Below are positions 53,665 through 63,149 of a stretch of DNA of 64,000 bases, one piece after another. The DNA comes from Bacillus sp. Marseille-Q3570 (GTDB taxonomy: Bacteria > Bacillota > Bacilli > Bacillales > Fictibacillaceae). The position numbers and the translations under genes are program-made. Position 1 is the first letter of the stretch. Every line of letters begins with the position of its first letter. The stretch lies in assembly GCF_946151055.1 (NCBI RefSeq), contig NZ_CAMGYZ010000005.1:330250-394249 (forward strand). The letters run 5' to 3'. Below the pieces are notes generated by a model. The model was not told the origin of the DNA, made no database searches, and was given only the letters and a program-made list of their open reading frames with translations.

Positions 53665-55278
53665 ATGAAGGTAAACCAGAACACTCCACAAAAGGCGAGG
53701 GGTAATGTCATTCCTTTTGCTAGAAGTGGAGAGTATTATTTTCAGCGTGGTCTTAAGGCATATCAGAAGAAAGACTTGATCAAAGCGAAACAGCTATTTG
53801 AAAAAGCAGTCGAGGTCGAGCCGAAGGAACCGACTTATTTGTGCCAGCTTGCAGCAACATTAGCTGAACTTGGCGATTTCATCGAATCGAACGACTTGCT
53901 TGAATATATCGTGAGCGAAATCGACGCAGACATATCGGAATGCTACTACTTCATGGCGAACAACTACGCACATCTCGGCATGTTCCGGGAGGCTGAAAGT
54001 GAAGCGGTACGCTATATGGAGAATGATCCGAACGGTGAATTCTACGAGGATTCTGAGGAATTACTTGATCTGATACATACCGAGTTTGGGGAAGATTTAG
54101 AAAAACATTCGTCCGAAGAAAAGCTGATCGTTAAACATGAAAAAGCACGTCGAAGCCTTGAAAAAGGTGATTTTTCTGGTGCGCGGAATCTGTTGAAAGA
54201 GATGGTCGACGCACATCCGGAATTTTGGGCGGCATATAACAACCTGGCCCTCGCTCATTTTTATCTAGGTGAATATGACGAAGCGTTCTCGGTGCTTGAT
54301 GATGTCCTCGGTAAAAATCCCGGGAATCTTCATGCGCTTTGTAATGCTGCTCTTTTTTACAAACAACTGTACCAGCAGAAGGAACTTGATCGGTTCCTCG
54401 ATTGTTTGAAGGTGATCCATCCGATCATTCCGGAACATCGCTATAAGCTTGGTAGCACGTTCGCGCTTTTAGAAGAGGACGAGCTTGCTTTCACATGGCT
54501 GAATTCAGTGCGTTCTCATGGCTACGCTTGGAATGTGACGTTTTTCCATTGGCTTGCTGTCGCTTCATTCAAAACAGGACGAGTCCAATCTGCTGAAAAG
54601 GCGTGGGAAAAGATTCTTGATCTGGATGCGGACAGTACGGTCGCCACGTATTATTTAGAAAAGTTGCGGGATAACACTCTCGATTCTGAGGAAGCTGAAT
54701 ACCAATATACTATACCCTTGAATAATCTACAGGATCCAAATGAGTTATCAGAACGGATTAAGAAGCTTAGAAGTACGATCCATAAAAACAAGCTGTCTCA
54801 TTTGTTGTTGATCCGTAAGTGGGACGATGAAGACACGACGGCGACGCTGGAGGCATTCTGTGCGGAAGTGAATGAGCCGGTGATCATGAAGGAGCTTGCT
54901 GCGACAATCTTGTTTGAACGTGGATATGAATCTGTTCAAATTCATAAGGATAGCGGTATCGAGCAACTCGATCAGCCATCGGAGGATATGGAAAAAGGCT
55001 TAGCGATTCTTGAAAATGTCTTAGGAATACGAGAGGAACTTGACCCAGATACGGCATTTCTGTGGCATCTCTTGATCAATGAAGCCAGGGATGGCTCCCT
55101 GTCGATCGCCAATCCGACAGCCTGGGCAGCAGCTGTGACATATATGGCTGATCAGCTTCAAGAGAAGACCACAACGCAGAAAAGTCTAGCTGAGAAATTC
55201 GGGATATCAGCCTCAACCCTTCAAAAGTACGTCAAAACACTGAAAATCCTCCACCACCGCCAAACCATGAAACCATAA
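53665..55278 (+). CDS. yvcD: Tetratricopeptide repeat protein YvcD
   Basis: The 537-residue soluble protein has several TPR units in the first 330 residues (YYFQRGLKAYQKKDLIKAKQ, WAAYNNLALAHFYLGEYDEAF and others), a fold for protein contacts. The C-terminal end has a helix-turn-helix-like stretch (SLAEKFGISASTLQKYVKTL). Function is unknown; position between his and trxB is as in B. subtilis. Translation starts at an ATG behind AACGGGTGATTG, a weak ribosome binding site. A 48-bp repeat array follows its stop directly. Confidence 0.85.
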   Translation: MKVNQNTPQKARGNVIPFARSGEYYFQRGLKAYQKKDLIKAKQLFEKAVEVEPKEPTYLCQLAATLAELGDFIESNDLLEYIVSEIDADISECYYFMANNYAHLGMFREAESEAVRYMENDPNGEFYEDSEELLDLIHTEFGEDLEKHSSEEKLIVKHEKARRSLEKGDFSGARNLLKEMVDAHPEFWAAYNNLALAHFYLGEYDEAFSVLDDVLGKNPGNLHALCNAALFYKQLYQQKELDRFLDCLKVIHPIIPEHRYKLGSTFALLEEDELAFTWLNSVRSHGYAWNVTFFHWLAVASFKTGRVQSAEKAWEKILDLDADSTVATYYLEKLRDNTLDSEEAEYQYTIPLNNLQDPNELSERIKKLRSTIHKNKLSHLLLIRKWDDEDTTATLEAFCAEVNEPVIMKELAATILFERGYESVQIHKDSGIEQLDQPSEDMEKGLAILENVLGIREELDPDTAFLWHLLINEARDGSLSIANPTAWAAAVTYMADQLQEKTTTQKSLAEKFGISASTLQKYVKTLKILHHRQTMKP

Positions 55279-55289
55279 TGCTCGATGGC

Positions 55290-55545
55290 GGTGCCAGGCA
55301 CCATCTGAGACCCCTTGGGGGAGTAGAGCTCAATTTCGGTGCCAGGCACCATCTGATATCCCTTGGGAGAGTAGAGCTCAATTTCGGTGCCAGGCACCAT
55401 CAGCAATCCCTTGCGAGAGTAAGGCACAATTTCGGTGCCAGGCACCATCTGCGATCCTTTGGGGGAGTAGAGCTCAATTTCGGTGCCAGGCACCCTCTGC
55501 AACTCCTTGGGAGAGTGAGGCTCAATTTTTGTGCCAGGTACGGTC
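55290..55545. repeat. 48-bp tandem array with GGTGCCAGGCACC palindromes
   Basis: The perfect palindrome GGTGCCAGGCACC starts at 55290, 55338, 55386, 55434 and 55482; a decayed sixth copy (TGTGCCAGGTAC) lies at about 55530. The step is exactly 48 bp. The linkers are also similar (for example GAGTAGAGCTCAATTTC). Frames through the array are repeat-driven and not credible genes. Confidence 0.9.
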
Positions 55546-55615
55546 TTCTGAATGGTCTTCCTCTCTGAGCATTATATTAGACGTAGAGGCGTTGCTTTAA
55601 TACGATTACTAATAA

Positions 55616-56629
<1,014 letters not shown>

Positions 56630-56761
56630 AAAACAAGCTGAATTTTTCTTTATCCAGAAAAAGTAATTCGGTTTTAACCATTTTGTAACAACCGTGAAAT
56701 ATTGGTGGGTTATTATACACTTAAGAAATTGACCCCCTTTTAATAAATTTCTTATTTTTGT

Positions 56762-56795
56762 GCACGGGACTTTTGGTTCCGTGCTCTTTTTTTGT
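56762..56795 (+). terminator. Terminator after trxB
   Basis: GCACGG (56762–56767) pairs with CCGTGC (56779–56784), closed by a GGGAC…GTTCC inner stem, then TCTTTTTTT. Confidence 0.85.
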
Positions 56796-56885
56796 TTTTT
56801 ATATCGCATTATCATGCTTTTCCAAAAGCAAAGCAGCTTTATCTAGAGACATAAAAACAAGTTCTCGGAGTGTACCTCTGATTCT

Positions 56886-57010
56886 CATGCGGACAATCGC
56901 GCCCAAAAAAGCGGAGGGAGTTGCTCCATAAACGCTTCATACGGAAAATCGAACACAAAAAAGCAGCGTTAGTTGCTCTATGAACGCTTCATATAAACAG
57001 TCGAACGGCA
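56886..57010. repeat. 52-bp tandem array between trxB and yvcI
   Basis: Units start at 56886, 56938 and 56990 (CATGCGGAC, CATACGGAA, CATATAAAC), exactly 52 bp apart. Shared words are CAAAAAAGC, AGTTGCTC and AACGCTTCAT. The third unit is partial. Confidence 0.75.
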
Positions 57011-57179
57011 ATACCGGATGCTTTTTCAGCTGAAGTGTCAAGGTTTCCATTCCTGCTATCAAACATATTAGAATCTCAAAGGAATTAAGCCTGTGCTATC
57101 GAAAATAAAAGATACTGGACTGTACATTCATCAATTGTTTGTTAAAAATCCTAACTGGCTACATAAACTAGGATTAGAA

Positions 57180-57209
57180 TTGTTGGCGTGCTTGAAAACG
57201 TAGTATAAT
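57180..57209 (+). promoter_or_regulatory. Candidate promoter of the yvcI–crh genes
   Basis: TTGTTG (57180–57185), 18 bp, perfect TATAAT (57204–57209). The start site would lie only about 14 bp before the yvcI start codon. Confidence 0.6.
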
Positions 57210-57229
57210 TGAGGAAAGAGGTGAATCAT

Positions 57230-57688
57230 GTGCAACGAGTGACGAATTGTGTACTCGAAAAAGATAATCAAATTTTAGTTCTGCAAAAACCTCGGCGTGG
57301 GTGGTGGGTAGCCCCCGGTGGAAAAATGGAGTCTGAAGAGACCATCAAGGATGCGGTTATCCGAGAGTACCGTGAAGAAACCGGACTTTACTTACTGAGC
57401 CCAAAACTAAAAGGTGTTTTCAATTTTATCATTAAAGAAGATGAGCAGATTATAGAAGAGTGGATGATGTTCACTTTCTATGCGACTGATTATGAAGGTG
57501 AAGTGCTCTCCGAATCGGAGGAAGGGAAATTAGCCTGGAAACCGAAAGAAGAGATATCAGACTTACCGATGGCTCCTGGCGATCATCATATTCATGATTA
57601 CATGATGACAGGCAACGGGATGATCATCGGAACGTTTACGTATACACCAGATTTCAAACTGCTCAGTTATCGATTGGATCCATCTTGA
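57230..57688 (+). CDS. yvcI: Nudix hydrolase YvcI
   Basis: A 152-residue Nudix hydrolase; such enzymes cleave nucleoside diphosphates linked to another group. The Nudix box is complete: GGKMESEETIKDAVIREYRE followed by ETGL. The GTG at 57230 follows GAGGTGA; seven upstream codons are open but cover the ribosome binding site. The natural substrate is unknown. Position before rapZ is as in B. subtilis. Confidence 0.9.
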   Translation: MQRVTNCVLEKDNQILVLQKPRRGWWVAPGGKMESEETIKDAVIREYREETGLYLLSPKLKGVFNFIIKEDEQIIEEWMMFTFYATDYEGEVLSESEEGKLAWKPKEEISDLPMAPGDHHIHDYMMTGNGMIIGTFTYTPDFKLLSYRLDPS

Positions 57689-57775
57689 AGGTTGTCCACG
57701 ATATATAGGGCTTTGATCAGCACACAGGGCTGGATTAAACTCTTGGACAGATTTTAAAGGAAAGGCGGGGTATAG

Positions 57776-58675
57776 ATGGAACAACAAGAATTCAAAATGG
57801 TCATCATCACAGGAATGTCTGGTGCTGGAAAAACTGTAGCGATGCAAAGCTTCGAGGACCTTGGCTATTTCTGTGTCGATAACCTGCCTCCTGCGCTGCT
57901 GCCAAAATTCGTCGAGCTGATGGAAGATTCCACAGGAAAGCTGACGAAAGTAGCGCTCGTCATGGATTTACGAGGACGGGAATTTTTCGATCAATTATTT
58001 GAGACGATCGATGAAATGTCCGATTCCTCAGTCATAAAGCCGCATATCCTGTTTTTGGATGCAGCAGATGCGACACTTGTCCAGCGATACAAAGAGACAA
58101 GACGCTCTCATCCGCTTGCGCCGGACGGATTGCCGCTCGATGGAATCAAAAATGAAAGAGAATTGCTGGAAGAGCTTAAAGGCAGAGCACAGAAAATTTT
58201 AGATACGACTGATATGAAGCCGAAGCAGCTTCGTGAAAATATCATTGAACGGTACAAAACGAATGAATCGCATCCGTTCACGATCAATGTTTTGTCGTTC
58301 GGTTTCAAATACGGAATGCCGATCGATGCGGACCTTGTGTTCGATGTGCGTTTTTTACCGAACCCTCATTATATCGAGCATATGCGACCAAAAACAGGAT
58401 TGGAAGAAGAGGTATCCTCCTATGTGCTTAAATGGTCCGAAACTCAGAAATTCATCGAAAAGCTGACAGGATTACTGGACTTCATCATTCCGCATTACAA
58501 ACGAGAAGGAAAAAGCCAGCTTGTGATCGCAGTCGGATGTACTGGCGGAAAGCATCGTTCAGTCACCCTTGCTGAACACTTGAAGGATTATTTGAGAAAA
58601 GAATATCACGTCCATAGCAGCCATCGTGATATCAAGAAAGATAAAAAGGTACCTGAAGTTGAATCAAAGGCCTAA
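57776..58675 (+). CDS. rapZ: RNase adapter RapZ / nucleotide-binding YvcJ
   Basis: A P-loop protein (Walker A GMSGAGKT) that binds ATP and GTP. In E. coli RapZ guides RNase E to the sRNA GlmZ; in B. subtilis the homologue YvcJ affects competence. The 299 residues end with the conserved [18 protein letters not shown] region. AAAGGAAAGGCGGGG precedes the ATG. It overlaps yvcK by 17 bp. Confidence 0.95.
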   Translation: MEQQEFKMVIITGMSGAGKTVAMQSFEDLGYFCVDNLPPALLPKFVELMEDSTGKLTKVALVMDLRGREFFDQLFETIDEMSDSSVIKPHILFLDAADATLVQRYKETRRSHPLAPDGLPLDGIKNERELLEELKGRAQKILDTTDMKPKQLRENIIERYKTNESHPFTINVLSFGFKYGMPIDADLVFDVRFLPNPHYIEHMRPKTGLEEEVSSYVLKWSETQKFIEKLTGLLDFIIPHYKREGKSQLVIAVGCTGGKHRSVTLAEHLKDYLRKEYHVHSSHRDIKKDKKVPEVESKA

Positions 58676-59612
58676 AATAGTCGTTTTCGGCGGGGGGACG
58701 GGATTGTCAGTCCTGTTGAGAGGGTTAAAGAAATTCCCCGTCGATATTACAGCGATCGTAACGGTTGCTGATGATGGCGGGAGTTCAGGGAGATTAAGGG
58801 AAGAGCTTGATATCATACCTCCAGGGGATATCCGGAACGTGCTAGCCGCACTTTCGGAAGTGGAGCCTCTTGTCGAGCAATTGTTCCAACACCGGTTCAC
58901 AAACGGAAATGGCTTGTCTGGACACTCGTTAGGTAATCTTTTGTTGGCTGCAATGTCAGATATCACCGGAAACTTCGTAACAGGGATCCGGGAGTTATCC
59001 AAAGTTTTGAACGTACGTGGAAAGGTACTGCCGGCATCCGATCATCGTGTCATTTTGAATGCAGAAATGAACGATGGAACGATTGTATCGGGTGAATCAA
59101 AAATACCACATACAGGGAAAAAGATTGTGCGTGTCTTTTTGACCCCGGATACAGTGAAACCACTGGATGAAAGTTTACGAGCGATCCGTGATGCAGACCT
59201 TATCCTTATAGGGCCGGGAAGCCTTTACACCAGCATTCTGCCGAGCTTGCTCGTACCAGGGATAACTGAAGAGATCAAGAAATCGAAAGCGAAAAGCGTC
59301 TATATATGCAATGTGATGACACAGCCTGGTGAGACAGATCACTTCACCGCCTCCGATCATGTGAACATTCTCGTTGCTCACATCGGTCAACAGATAATTG
59401 ATACGATAATTGTCAATAATGATAAAGTGCCAGCTGATGTTTTGACGAAATATGAAGCAGAAGGTGGAGAGCCTGTCGAATATGATGAGGACAGGTTGAA
59501 ATCCTTTGGCTTTGATGTGATCAGTGATAAAATAGTGCAATACAATGATTCGCTGATCAGGCATGATGCCAAACGTGTTTCAGAAATCATTTTAGATGTC
59601 GTTTCAAAATAG
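58659..59612 (+). CDS. yvcK: Gluconeogenesis factor YvcK
   Basis: YvcK (also CofD-like or GlmR in some species) is needed for growth on gluconeogenic carbon and for cell shape; it binds UDP-sugars. The 317 residues start [19 protein letters not shown] and contain [16 protein letters not shown] and [12 protein letters not shown] choose the TTG at 58659 (AAAGG upstream), giving the usual N-terminus; an earlier frame from 58626 is unlikely. Confidence 0.93.
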   Translation: MNQRPKIVVFGGGTGLSVLLRGLKKFPVDITAIVTVADDGGSSGRLREELDIIPPGDIRNVLAALSEVEPLVEQLFQHRFTNGNGLSGHSLGNLLLAAMSDITGNFVTGIRELSKVLNVRGKVLPASDHRVILNAEMNDGTIVSGESKIPHTGKKIVRVFLTPDTVKPLDESLRAIRDADLILIGPGSLYTSILPSLLVPGITEEIKKSKAKSVYICNVMTQPGETDHFTASDHVNILVAHIGQQIIDTIIVNNDKVPADVLTKYEAEGGEPVEYDEDRLKSFGFDVISDKIVQYNDSLIRHDAKRVSEIILDVVSK

Positions 59613-59645
59613 AACCCCAGAACAGGAAAACCAGAGGGGGTGTAC

Positions 59646-60584
59646 ATGGTGTCCTTTGCGTCAGATACAAAGAAAGAGTTGACGAAGTTAGAACTGAAAA
59701 AGTGTTGTTCAAAAGCTGAGCTCTCAGCATTGATCCGGATGAATGGATCGCTCTCGTTAGCGAACAAGGAAATCATTTTGGATATACCGACTGAGAATGC
59801 AGCGATAGCACGTAGGATTTATACTTTGATTAAACAGTTATATGGCTATCCAGCCGAGTTGCTTGTCCGTAAAAAAATGAGATTGAAGAAAAATAACGTC
59901 TATATCGTTCGGATCAAACAAGATTCAAGAGCGTTATTGAATGAACTGGATATAATGGGAGAAGGGTTTTCCTTCAAACGGGACGTTTCGAAGGATATCA
60001 CGAAGAAAAGCTGCTGCAAGCGGTCTTATTTAAGAGGTGCTTTCCTCGCTGGCGGATCCTTGAACCATCCAGAGACCTCCTATCATTTAGAAATCTTCTC
60101 TATGTATGAAGAACATACACAATCTCTACTGGAATTGATGAATTCTTTCGATTTGAATGCTAAAATGTTAGAACGGAAAAAAGGATTCATCATCTACTTG
60201 AAAGAGGGAGAAAAGATTTCCGAATTCCTCACCTTGATCGGGGCTCATAATGCATTGTTGTACTTTGAAGATGTCCGGATCATGAAAGATATGCGGAATT
60301 CAGTCAATCGTCTCGTGAACTGCGAAACAGCGAATCTGAATAAAACCGTCGGGGCATCGATGCGTCAAGTGGAGAATATCCGATTGATCGAGCGGGAAAT
60401 CGGGTTGGAGAAACTGCCGGACAAACTTCGCGAAATCGCTGAGCTTCGGGTGAAATATCAGGATGTGACGTTACAAGAACTTGGAGACCTCGTCACTTCC
60501 GGACCAATCAGTAAGTCGGGAATCAATCACCGGTTACGGAAGCTGGATGAAATGGCCAATAAAATACGCCAGGGACAATTGTAA
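59646..60584 (+). CDS. whiA: WhiA, DNA-binding protein of cell division/sporulation
   Basis: WhiA combines an inactive LAGLIDADG homing-endonuclease-like domain (about 1–220) with a C-terminal helix-turn-helix ([23 protein letters not shown], given here in part: [18 protein letters not shown]). In B. subtilis it affects chromosome segregation and division. The 312 residues fit the family. ATG 59646 lies 5 bases after AGGGGG; GTG 59649 is nearly as good. It follows yvcK by 33 bp. Confidence 0.94.
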   Translation: MVSFASDTKKELTKLELKKCCSKAELSALIRMNGSLSLANKEIILDIPTENAAIARRIYTLIKQLYGYPAELLVRKKMRLKKNNVYIVRIKQDSRALLNELDIMGEGFSFKRDVSKDITKKSCCKRSYLRGAFLAGGSLNHPETSYHLEIFSMYEEHTQSLLELMNSFDLNAKMLERKKGFIIYLKEGEKISEFLTLIGAHNALLYFEDVRIMKDMRNSVNRLVNCETANLNKTVGASMRQVENIRLIEREIGLEKLPDKLREIAELRVKYQDVTLQELGDLVTSGPISKSGINHRLRKLDEMANKIRQGQL

Positions 60585-60600
60585 GTCCGGCGTTTTTCTT
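60566..60600 (+). terminator. Terminator after whiA
   Basis: ACGCC…GGGAC (60566–60576) pairs with GTCC…GGCGT (60585–60593), then TTTTT. The stem spans the whiA stop codon. Confidence 0.85.
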
Positions 60601-60698
60601 TTAGAGTCTAAGAGAACGCTTTCAAAAAATTTCTTACATTTATTCTTGAGCGTCGATATATAAATCTATATAGGGAATGTACAAGGAGGAATGATCCA

Positions 60699-60956
60699 TT
60701 GTTAGAAAAAGAATTGACGGTTGAATTGAAAACCGGATTGCAGGCCCGTCCTGCCGCATTGTTCGTCCAAGAAGCAAATCGTTTTACCTCAGATGTATTT
60801 TTAGAAAAAGACGGCAAAAAGGTGAATGCGAAAAGCATCATGGGCATCATGAGTCTAGCTGTCGGATCGGGTTCAAAGGTGACGATCGTTACAGACGGAA
60901 GAGATGAAGAAGAAGCACTGAATGCATTAGAAAGATACATCACAACAGCAGAATAG
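60699..60956 (+). CDS. crh: Catabolite repression HPr-like protein Crh
   Basis: Crh is an HPr paralogue that acts only as a CcpA co-factor. The 85 residues have Gln15 where HPr has the phosphorylatable His (TGLQARPAALF), and Ser46 in KSIMGIMS, the HprK target. The TTG start follows AAGGAGG. It is separated from whiA by a terminator, so it may have its own promoter. It is the likely partner of hprK at 40077. Confidence 0.96.
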   Translation: MLEKELTVELKTGLQARPAALFVQEANRFTSDVFLEKDGKKVNAKSIMGIMSLAVGSGSKVTIVTDGRDEEEALNALERYITTAE

Positions 60957-60978
60957 GTAAGAATACGTACTACATAAA

Positions 60979-61012
60979 AACACTGTCTCATTTGTGGGGC
61001 GGTGTTTTTTTG
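60979..61012 (+). terminator. Terminator after crh
   Basis: AACACTGTCTC (60979–60989) pairs with GGGGCGGTGTT (60996–61006), using G·T pairs, followed by TTTTTT. Confidence 0.85.
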
Positions 61013-61024
61013 CAATCAAATTCA

Positions 61025-61041
61025 ACTTACTTATTGTAAGT
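61025..61041. promoter_or_regulatory. CatR/YodB-type operator 1
   Basis: ACTTAC-TTATT-GTAAGT contains TTAC-N5-GTAA, the consensus known for the quinone-sensing MarR/DUF24 repressor CatR of B. subtilis. It overlaps the candidate -35 box (TTGTAA, 61034–61039). Confidence 0.75.
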
Positions 61042-61062
61042 GTTAAAAAGTAATGATATAGT
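61034..61062 (+). promoter_or_regulatory. catE promoter
   Basis: TTGTAA (61034–61039), 17 bp, TATAGT (61057–61062). The start site would fall near 61069, beside operator 2. Confidence 0.65.
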
Positions 61063-61072
61063 ATAGTTAACT

Positions 61073-61089
61073 ACTTACAAAAAGTAAGT
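61073..61089. promoter_or_regulatory. CatR/YodB-type operator 2
   Basis: ACTTAC-AAAAA-GTAAGT has the same arms as operator 1, 48 bp downstream, and lies at the predicted start site. This is the arrangement reported for catDE in B. subtilis (one site at -35, one at the start). Confidence 0.75.
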
Positions 61090-61115
61090 GATAAAGACAT
61101 AAGGAGGAATCTAGT

Positions 61116-61964
61116 ATGCAATTTCATCGTCATTCAAACATTTACGTCGGACTAGTCCATTTAGTTGTGGTTGATCTAAAGCGTTCAATCGACTTTTATA
61201 CGGATCTCTTAGGGTTTTCAGTATTAGAACAAAAAGACGGATTTGTCTCATTGAGTACTGATGGAAAAATTCCGCTCGTTACACTTGAAGAAAAAAAGGA
61301 CGCCGAACCGAAGCTGAGAAGGACGACAGGGCTTTATCATTTTGCAATCCTGTTGCCAACAAGAGAAGATCTCGGTGCATCCTTAAAAAGACTCGCAGAC
61401 AAACGGTATCCATTACACGGTGGTTCCGATCACTTGTTCAGTGAAGCCCTTTATTTAGCTGATCCAGATGGAAATGGAATTGAAATCTACACAGATCGTC
61501 CTGCAGAGCAATGGACATGGAATGAAGGGGAACTGCCATTCGTCAGTGATCCTCTAGATATGGAAGATTTGTTGAAGTCGGGGAAAACGTGGGACGGATT
61601 GCCTGCTGACACTGTTATCGGACATATCCACCTTCATGTCAACGATCTCGAACAAGCGAAGCGATTTTATGTAGAGGGTCTCGGTTTCGATATCACGGTG
61701 CCATTCCGCCACCAAGCTTTATTTGTTGCTTCAGGCGGTTATCATCATCATGTCGGCCTTAACACATGGAATGGAACAGGTGCACCACGGCCGCAAGAAA
61801 CTGAAGCCGGAATGAAATGGTATACGATCGTTTTTTCAAGTGAACGTCAATTAATGGAGACGGCCACACGATTACACGCTTTAGGTTACAAGGCTGACAA
61901 AGAGGAGCATCTTGTTCATACAGAAGATCCATCAGGAAACCGTATACAGCTTGTCGTATCATGA
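61116..61964 (+). CDS. catE: CatE-like catechol 2,3-dioxygenase (VOC family)
   Basis: The 282 residues contain two vicinal-oxygen-chelate modules. Shared with B. subtilis CatE (YfiE) are GLYHFAILLPTREDLG, DPDGNGIEIYTDRP, GHIHLHVNDLEQAKRFY and SGGYHHHVGLNTWNG; metal ligands are His in HLHV and GLYHF and Glu in the C-terminal module. CatE opens catechols and protects against quinones. AAGGAGG precedes the ATG. The usual partner catD is absent. Two CatR-type operators control it. A 52-bp repeat array follows its stop. Confidence 0.85.
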   Translation: MQFHRHSNIYVGLVHLVVVDLKRSIDFYTDLLGFSVLEQKDGFVSLSTDGKIPLVTLEEKKDAEPKLRRTTGLYHFAILLPTREDLGASLKRLADKRYPLHGGSDHLFSEALYLADPDGNGIEIYTDRPAEQWTWNEGELPFVSDPLDMEDLLKSGKTWDGLPADTVIGHIHLHVNDLEQAKRFYVEGLGFDITVPFRHQALFVASGGYHHHVGLNTWNGTGAPRPQETEAGMKWYTIVFSSERQLMETATRLHALGYKADKEEHLVHTEDPSGNRIQLVVS

Positions 61965-62004
61965 ACATCCTATTCGGACAGGAGCAATGGGAAAAGGCGG
62001 GAGA

Positions 62005-62395
62005 GTGTCCCGAAACCACGATGATCGGGACAGGAACAGGTGGAAAACACGAGCAGCTGTCCCGAACCAAAGCGATACGGAACAGGAGCAGGGGAAAAAC
62101 ACGAGAAGCTGTCCCGAACCAAAGCGGTACGGGACAGGAACAAGTGAAAAACACGAGAAGCTGTCCTGAAACAAAGCGATACGGGACAGGAGCAGGTGAA
62201 AAACGCGAGAAGCTGTCCCGAAACAAAGCGATACGGGACAGGAACAAGTGAAAAACACGAGAAGCTGTCCTGAAACAAAGCGATACGGGACAGGAGTAGG
62301 TGAAAAACACGAGAAGCTGTCCCGAATCAAGGCGATATGGGCCAGGAATAGGTAAAAAACACGAGAAGCTGTCCCGAAACAGGGCTTATTGGCCC
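62005..62395. repeat. 52-bp tandem array of CTGTCCCG…CGGGACAG hairpins
   Basis: Eight units start exactly 52 bp apart: 62005, 62057, 62109, 62161, 62213, 62265, 62317 and 62369. Each has CTGTCC(C/T)G and about 13 bases later CGGGACAG, an 8-bp stem. Linkers (GTGAAAAACACGAGAAG) are also conserved. It lies between convergent catE and the peroxiredoxin gene. Long frames across it on both strands are repeat artefacts. Confidence 0.92.
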
Positions 62396-62417
62396 CAGCC
62401 CCATCCTAAACAAGCTG

Positions 62418-63044
62418 TCATATTTTCCCGATCATGGTTGGATTCCGTTTTAAACCAGGCTGGCCGGGCAGCCAGTTGGCTGGGACGCCTTCTCCAGTAC
62501 TTCTACCGTATTGGATCCCTTGCAATAATCTTAAAATTTCATAGACATTACGTCCCACTTCCAGCGGATTGACGAGCCTTGAAACGATCACCCCGTCCGG
62601 ATCAATGATCACTGTTGCCCGAAGCGCAGCACCTGTTTTTTCATTCAGCACACGGTAAGCGCGGGTGATCACCTGCGTCCGATCACTGACAAGCGGGAAA
62701 TTGACTTTGGCAGCTGAAGGTGATGTTTCTGTAAATACCTTATGAGCGTAAACACTGTCCGTGCTGATTGCCAAAACCTCAGCATTCAATGAACGGAACT
62801 TAGGTAAAATGGCAGCGACCGCCGCCAGCTCTGTCGGTCAAACAAACGTGAAGTCACTTCCATAGAAAAAGAGAATCACCCATTTACCTTTATATTTTTC
62901 AAGTGAAACCTCGGTCATTTTTTTCTCCGTATTACTGTATGCTTCAGCGGTGAAAAGGGGTGCCTCATTGGTTGTTTGTGCACAAAATGGCAGTTCGCAT
63001 GTTTCCATCTCGTCGACAGTGATTCGTGTTTCAAAGCGTTCCAA
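62418..63044 (-). CDS. Predicted selenocysteine-containing peroxiredoxin (TGA at the catalytic position)
   Basis: A 208-residue AhpC/TSA-type peroxiredoxin if the single in-frame TGA (62838–62840, minus strand) is read through. Before it the frame reads [13 protein letters not shown] and after it [14 protein letters not shown]; the family motif is DFTFVCPTE, so TGA replaces exactly the peroxidatic Cys (residue 69). A SECIS-like hairpin follows. The C-terminal resolving Cys of AhpC is absent (GEGVPANW instead of VCPANW); Cys16 and Cys21 near the N-terminus are the only cysteines. The TTG start follows GAGGTGAGG. If not Sec, it is a nonsense-mutated pseudogene. Confidence 0.8.
62811..62837 (-). 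promoter_or_regulatory. Candidate bacterial SECIS element
   Basis: On the mRNA, 11 bases after the TGA, GGCGGC (62826–62821) pairs with GCUGCC (62816–62811) around the loop GGUC (62820–62817): six pairs, one G·U. The loop begins 17 bases after the TGA (18 in E. coli fdhF, which also has a GGUC loop). The bulged U of the E. coli element is not seen. Confidence 0.7.
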
Positions 63045-63149
63045 GTCCTCACCTCGTTATTTATTTCTTCGTTTTATTCCTATTTCTGGTATCCTTGAAG
63101 TATACATGGGTACGAGTCAAGATAAAAAACGAAAGTGGAGGGGTTCAGG

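Noticed and set aside
55221..55568. Open frames of about 95 residues on both strands with 16-residue repeats
   Set aside because: They arise because the GGTGCCAGGCACC array has a period of 48 bp (a multiple of 3). No ribosome binding site or start signal supports them.
61759..62330. Several overlapping frames of 85–183 residues through the CTGTCCC array
   Set aside because: Frames on both strands are produced by the repeats and one runs antisense into catE; none has a ribosome binding site or family.
62005..62395. CRISPR-like array
   Set aside because: The regular 52-bp spacing recalls CRISPR, but the linkers between the palindromic words are themselves repeated rather than unique, and there are no cas genes.
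62418..63044. Two separate genes or an ordinary pseudogene instead of one recoded peroxiredoxin
   Set aside because: The two parts are in the same frame with no other lesion, the break is one TGA at the catalytic codon, and a SECIS-like hairpin follows. A pseudogene remains possible and is stated as the alternative.
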